A DNA stretch of 8,955 nt from an uncultured Lachnospiraceae bacterium (GTDB lineage: Bacteria > Bacillota > Clostridia > Lachnospirales > Lachnospiraceae): positions 1 to 8,955 of the forward strand of contig CAOJLW010000085.1 in NCBI GenBank assembly GCA_948438565.1. The letters are read 5' to 3'. Of this stretch, positions 6,265 to 8,955 are shown in pieces. Every line of letters begins with the position of its first letter. The stretch's first letter is position 1. A program made the position numbers and the translations under genes. The notes under the pieces were generated by a model, which worked only from the letters and a program-made list of their open reading frames with translations, was not told the origin of the DNA and did no database searches.

Positions 6265-6783
6265 ATGGCAGAGGCACACTGGTATGTTGTTCATACCTAT
6301 TCCGGCTATGAGAATAAGGTAAAGGCGAACATTGACAAAACAATTGAAAACAGGCATTTAGAGGATCAGATCCTGGAAGTCAGGGTTCCGATGCAGGATG
6401 TTTTTGAGATGAAGAACGGTGCGAAGAAGCAGGTTTCCAAGAAGATGTTTCCAGGCTACGTCCTTATCAATATGGTTATGAACGATGACACCTGGTATGT
6501 TGTCAGAAACACTCGAGGCGTCACAGGCTTTGTCGGGCCGGGTTCCAAGCCGGTTCCGCTTACGGACGAAGAGATGATGCCGCTGGGGATCAAGCATGAA
6601 GACATTGTGGTGGATTTTGCGGAAGGCGATACCATCGTCGTGACCGGAGGCGTTTGGAAGGATACCGTCGGTGTGATCCAGACGATGAACCACGGCAAGC
6701 AGATTGTCACTATCAATGTGGAATTATTCGGTCGCGAAACGCCGGTAGAAATCAGTTTCGCAGAAGTCAAGAAGATGAATTAA
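6265..6783 (+). CDS. nusG: Transcription termination/antitermination factor NusG
   Basis: NusG binds the RNA polymerase clamp and controls pausing, Rho action and coupling with the ribosome. The 172 residues comprise the NGN domain (about 1-110: HWYVVHTYSGYENKV, VSKKMFPGYVLI, WYVVRNTRGVTGFVG) and a C-terminal KOW domain (about 120-172: FAEGDTIVVTGGVWKDTVGVI, then LFGRETPVEISFAEV). Length and both domains are complete. GGAGG at 6254-6258 directly follows the secE stop. The stop codon (6781-6783) overlaps the rplK ribosome binding site, so translation of the two genes is probably coupled. Confidence 0.98.
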   Translation: MAEAHWYVVHTYSGYENKVKANIDKTIENRHLEDQILEVRVPMQDVFEMKNGAKKQVSKKMFPGYVLINMVMNDDTWYVVRNTRGVTGFVGPGSKPVPLTDEEMMPLGIKHEDIVVDFAEGDTIVVTGGVWKDTVGVIQTMNHGKQIVTINVELFGRETPVEISFAEVKKMN

Positions 6784-6788
6784 GGAGG
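6782..6788 (+). promoter_or_regulatory. rplK ribosome binding site overlapping the nusG stop codon
   Basis: TAAGGAGG: the stop codon of nusG shares its last two bases with the AAGGAGG of rplK, 10 bases before ATG 6799. Ribosomes ending on nusG are thus placed at the next start. Confidence 0.85.
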
Positions 6789-6798
6789 TTAGTTCCAA

Positions 6799-7224
6799 AT
6801 GGCAAAGAAAGTGCAAGCATATATCAAATTACAGATTCCGGCCGGCAAGGCTACGCCGGCTCCTCCAGTTGGACCTGCATTGGGTCAGCACGGCGTAAAT
6901 ATCGTAGAATTTACAAAACAATTCAATGCAAGGACAGCCGATCAGGGGGATTTGATTATTCCGGTTGTGATTACCGTATACGCGGACAGGAGTTTTAGTT
7001 TTATTACCAAGACCCCGCCGGCGGCCGTATTGATCAAAAAGGCCTGCAACATCAAATCCGGTTCCGCAGAGCCGAATAAGACAAAGGTTGCGACTATTTC
7101 CAAAGCAAAGGTTCAGGAGATCGCAGAGCTTAAGATGCCGGATTTAAATGCGGCGTCTCTGGAAGCGGCGATGAGTATGATTGCCGGGACAGCAAGATCG
7201 ATGGGTGTAACCGTAGAGGAATAA
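6799..7224 (+). CDS. rplK: 50S ribosomal protein L11
   Basis: L11 binds the GTPase-associated centre of 23S rRNA together with L10-L7/L12 and is needed for stringent-response sensing by RelA. The 141 residues match the family length. The N-terminal domain shows IKLQIPAGKATPAPPVGPAL (about 9-28) and GQHGVNIVEFTKQFN. The C-terminal RNA-binding domain shows TPPAAVLIKKA (about 74-84), KVATISKAKVQEIAELKMPDLN and MIAGTARSMGV near the end. It is complete, with no missing motif. A 99-base gap with an L1-type RNA hairpin separates it from rplA. Confidence 0.98.
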   Translation: MAKKVQAYIKLQIPAGKATPAPPVGPALGQHGVNIVEFTKQFNARTADQGDLIIPVVITVYADRSFSFITKTPPAAVLIKKACNIKSGSAEPNKTKVATISKAKVQEIAELKMPDLNAASLEAAMSMIAGTARSMGVTVEE

Positions 7225-7279
7225 AAATAACCGGCTGACGGATAACAGCGGTCCCAGGCCATATAGCATTCTAAAAATA

Positions 7280-7315
7280 GTGGGAGGGAAAGCTCCCCGA
7301 TTGTACCACAGGAGG
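7280..7315 (+). promoter_or_regulatory. L1 binding site mimic (L1 autoregulatory element) before rplA
   Basis: GTGG (7280-7283) pairs with CCAC (7306-7309), and an inner stem forms from GAG/CTC (7284-7286 with 7293-7295), leaving an asymmetric internal loop. The primary sequence GTGGGAGG ... TTGTACCAC closely echoes the L1-binding arm of 23S rRNA, which in E. coli reads GGTGGGAGGCTTTG ... TTGAAATACCACC (recalled from memory). GGAGG of the rplA ribosome binding site (7311-7315) begins two bases after the stem. L1 that has no rRNA to bind would be expected to bind here and block translation of its own message. Confidence 0.75.
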
Positions 7316-7323
7316 TTAGAATC

Positions 7324-8019
7324 ATGAAAAGAGGAAAGAAATATTTAGAAGCCGCAAAGGCTGTTGACAGAACCGTTTTATACGAAACAGAGGAGGCGGT
7401 TGCCTTAGCCAAAAAAGTGGCGGTTGCAAAATTTGACGAGACAATCGAAGTTCATATCCGGACCGGCTGCGACGGACGTCATGCGGAGCAGCAGGTGCGC
7501 GGCGCGGTTGTACTGCCGCACGGGACGGGTAAAACGGTTCGTGTTCTGGTTTTTGCAAAAGGCCCAAAGCTGGATGAGGCGCAGGCGGCAGGCGCAGACT
7601 TTGTCGGCGGCGAGGAATTGATTACCAAGATCCAGAAGGACAACTGGTTTGAATTTGATGTAGTGGTTGCCACACCGGATATGATGGGCGTTGTTGGTCG
7701 TCTGGGTCGCGTGCTCGGCCCGAAAGGACTGATGCCAAACCCCAAAGCAGGAACCGTTACGATGGACGTTACAAAAGCAATCAATGACATCAAAGCCGGT
7801 AAAATCGAGTACCGGTTAGATAAGAGCAATATTATCCATGTGCCAATTGGAAAAGCATCCTTTACCAATGAACAATTAGCGGACAACTTCCAGACCCTTA
7901 TGGATGCGATCAACAAAGCAAAACCAAGCGGCGTAAAAGGGCAGTATATCAAGAGCGTTACCCTGGCTCCTTCCATGGGGCCTGGCATTAAGGTAAGTAC
8001 CGTAAAGGCTACGCAATAA
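7324..8019 (+). CDS. rplA: 50S ribosomal protein L1
   Basis: L1 forms the mobile stalk at the E site that helps release deacylated tRNA, and it represses its own synthesis at the mRNA level. The 231 residues are full length. The RNA-binding domain I elements are at the two ends; domain II in the middle carries the signature GRLGRVLGPKGLMPNPKAGT at about residues 126-145. Earlier, GRHAEQQVRGAVVLPHGTGK is at about 51-70. The C-terminus has SVTLAPSMGPGIKVS. ATG 7324 follows GGAGG at 7311-7315. It probably forms one transcript with rplK and may read through into the L10 leader, which also has its own promoter. Confidence 0.98.
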   Translation: MKRGKKYLEAAKAVDRTVLYETEEAVALAKKVAVAKFDETIEVHIRTGCDGRHAEQQVRGAVVLPHGTGKTVRVLVFAKGPKLDEAQAAGADFVGGEELITKIQKDNWFEFDVVVATPDMMGVVGRLGRVLGPKGLMPNPKAGTVTMDVTKAINDIKAGKIEYRLDKSNIIHVPIGKASFTNEQLADNFQTLMDAINKAKPSGVKGQYIKSVTLAPSMGPGIKVSTVKATQ

Positions 8020-8028
8020 ATTTGTTGA

Positions 8029-8057
8029 TTGACATCTGTTGATAGATTTGATACAAT
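8029..8057 (+). promoter_or_regulatory. Internal consensus promoter for rplJ-rplL
   Basis: Perfect TTGACA (8029-8034), a 17-bp spacer and TACAAT (8052-8057), beginning 10 bases after the rplA stop. Transcription would start near 8064, just ahead of the L10 leader. It would allow rplJ-rplL and downstream genes to be expressed separately from the nusG-rplKA part. Confidence 0.85.
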
Positions 8058-8084
8058 TGAAAAGCATATTTTATAGTTGACATA

Positions 8085-8205
8085 TTGCCGAAGACAGCAG
8101 GCGCCGCAAGGCATAATCTGCATAGAGCCTGCCGAGGGGATTTGAGAAGATTTATTATCTTTGTAAATGGACGGACGCCCCCCTGTCATGCGGCAGGGGG
8201 GTTTA
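8085..8205 (+). ncRNA. L10 leader (ribosomal protein L10 autoregulatory RNA)
   Basis: The leader carries the conserved GCCGAAGACAGCAGGC (about 8087-8102) of the Rfam L10-leader family. GCAGGC (8097-8102) pairs with GCCTGC (8127-8132), enclosing a small hairpin GCC-GCAA-GGC (8103-8112). A further hairpin AAGAT/ATCTT (8147-8151 with 8157-8161) follows. In Bacillus, L10(L12)4 binds this receptor and promotes attenuation of rplJL. Here CCTGCCG (8128-8134) is also perfectly complementary to CGGCAGG (8191-8197). That pairing would break both the receptor helix and the terminator, so it is the likely antiterminator. Confidence 0.9.
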
Positions 8206-8206
8206 T
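8178..8206 (+). terminator. Attenuator hairpin of the L10 leader
   Basis: CCCCCCTGTC (8178-8187), loop ATGC, GGCAGGGGGG (8192-8201): a 10-bp stem with one T-G wobble, followed by TTTATCAT. The stem is very GC-rich, but the T tract is short and interrupted, as expected of an attenuator that permits partial readthrough into rplJ. Its right arm also pairs with 8128-8134. Confidence 0.82.
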
Positions 8207-8261
8207 CATACCCGGACGGCCTTATGTTATTTAGAATATAATAAAAGGAGGTGCACGATTC

Positions 8262-8822
8262 GTGGCAAAAGTAGAACAAAAACAGCCAATCGTACAGGAG
8301 ATTGCGGAGGTTATCAAAGACGCGCAGTCCGTTGTGCTGGTGGATTACCGTGGACTTACGGTTGAGGAAGACACCATGCTGCGTAAACAGCTCAGGGAAG
8401 CAGGCGTTTCTTATAAGGTATATAAGAATACGATGATGAACTTTGCGTTTAAAGGTACGGATTGCGAAAGCCTTTCTTCTGTATTGTCAGGGCCAAGCGC
8501 GCTTGCAGTTTCGACGACGGACGCGACGGCTCCGGCCAGGATTCTGGCAAAATTCGCAAAAACGGCTCCGGCATTGGAGATTAAAGCCGGCGTAGTGGAA
8601 GGAGATTTTTACGATGCGGCAGGCATGAAGGAAATCGCATCGGTTCCATCCAGAGAAGAGCTGCTTTCCAAGTTCCTTGGAAGCATCCAGTCTCCGATTA
8701 CGAATTTGGCGCGTGTGCTTAACCAGATTGCTGAAAAAGGCGGTCCAGGTGAAGCAGCGGCGGCAGCAGAAGCAGCGCAGCCTGCGGAGACAGACGAGGC
8801 TCCGGCGGCAGAAGCGGAATAA
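8262..8822 (+). CDS. rplJ: 50S ribosomal protein L10
   Basis: L10 anchors the L7/L12 dimers to the ribosome to form the stalk that recruits translation factors; the L10-L12 complex also binds its own leader RNA. The start is GTG (8262) after AAAGGAGGTG at 8244-8252. The 186-residue protein shows the N-terminal rRNA-binding part with VVLVDYRGLTVEEDTMLRKQ (about 25-44) and YKVYKNTMMNFA, then LSGPSALAVS. The C-terminus is a long Ala/Glu-rich tail (from about 159) beyond the helix that binds L12 dimers. Such acidic tails are seen in clostridial L10 proteins. rplL follows after 43 bases. Confidence 0.97.
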   Translation: MAKVEQKQPIVQEIAEVIKDAQSVVLVDYRGLTVEEDTMLRKQLREAGVSYKVYKNTMMNFAFKGTDCESLSSVLSGPSALAVSTTDATAPARILAKFAKTAPALEIKAGVVEGDFYDAAGMKEIASVPSREELLSKFLGSIQSPITNLARVLNQIAEKGGPGEAAAAAEAAQPAETDEAPAAEAE

Positions 8823-8865
8823 TTGTAGTGTAGTATAAAAATAGGATTAGAGGAGGCATTTAAAA

Positions 8866-8955
8866 ATGGCTAAATTAACAACAGCAGAATTTATTGAAGC
8901 GATTAAAGAGTTAAGCGTATTAGAGTTAAATGAATTAGTAAAAGCATGTGAAGAA
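8866..8955 (+). CDS. rplL: 50S ribosomal protein L7/L12, 5' part
   Basis: The first 30 codons, cut by the window end. The protein begins MAKLTTAEFIEAIKELSVLE and continues NELVKACEE in part, matching the N-terminal dimerisation and L10-binding domain of L7/L12. AGAGGAGG ending at 8856 lies nine bases before ATG 8866. It is normally made in several copies per L10. rpoB and rpoC commonly follow in bacteria, but that cannot be seen here. Confidence 0.95.
   Translation, partial: MAKLTTAEFIEAIKELSVLELNELVKACEE

Noticed and set aside
8077..8082. Second TTGACA before rplJ
   Set aside because: The position 17 bp downstream falls in the conserved L10 receptor sequence and has no -10 hexamer.
7479..8279. 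266-codon minus-strand open frame over rplA and the L10 leader
   Set aside because: It is antisense to the complete L1 gene and runs through the L10 leader and the start of rplJ; its protein shows no family motif.

Overview
The window looks like the chromosome of a low-to-mid GC, motile member of the Clostridia, most likely Lachnospiraceae. The pointers are strong AAGGAGG-type ribosome binding sites before every gene, the order rpmG-secE-nusG-rplK-rplA-rplJ-rplL, a small commensal-type flagellin, and a large secreted glycosidase with Big_2 repeats and a BspA-like leucine-rich C-terminus. The family assignment is inferred from protein style and gene order; no database was searched.

Layout. 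Positions 85-855 (+) encode a short atypical flagellin whose N-terminal D0 segment is cut down and whose C-terminal D0 segment is rich in charge. It converges on a 1577-residue secreted GH84 beta-N-acetylglucosaminidase on the minus strand (927-5660). The two share one bidirectional terminator hairpin (879-921). The GH84 protein runs in order: signal peptide, GH20b-like domain, GH84 barrel with the catalytic Asp pair, helical region, discoidin/CBM32-like modules, two Big_2 repeats, Pro-Gln linker and a lysine-rich leucine-rich-repeat domain.

From 5661 to 5866 lies a divergent promoter region. The GH84 promoter faces left and a strong ribosomal promoter (TTGACG-17-TATGAT, extended -10) faces right. 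To the right is the translation/transcription cluster rpmG (5867), secE (6043), nusG (6265), rplK (6799), rplA (7324), rplJ (8262) and the first 30 codons of rplL (8866 to the window end). These supply ribosomal proteins L33, L11, L1, L10 and L7/L12, the SecE translocon subunit and the elongation factor NusG.

Two RNA control elements are embedded in the cluster. A hairpin before rplA (7280-7309) copies the L1 binding site of 23S rRNA and abuts the rplA ribosome binding site, which fits L1 autoregulation. An L10 leader (about 8085-8205) before rplJ has its own consensus promoter (8029-8057), a readable receptor helix, a terminator and a competing 7-bp antiterminator.

Most of the window is well-understood housekeeping. 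The parts most worth a second look are the modified flagellin, the modular GH84 enzyme, the rpmG leader with a 12-bp inverted repeat enclosing a seven-codon ORF, and the readable mutually exclusive pairings of the L10 leader. I see no mobile element, CRISPR array, tRNA or rRNA gene.
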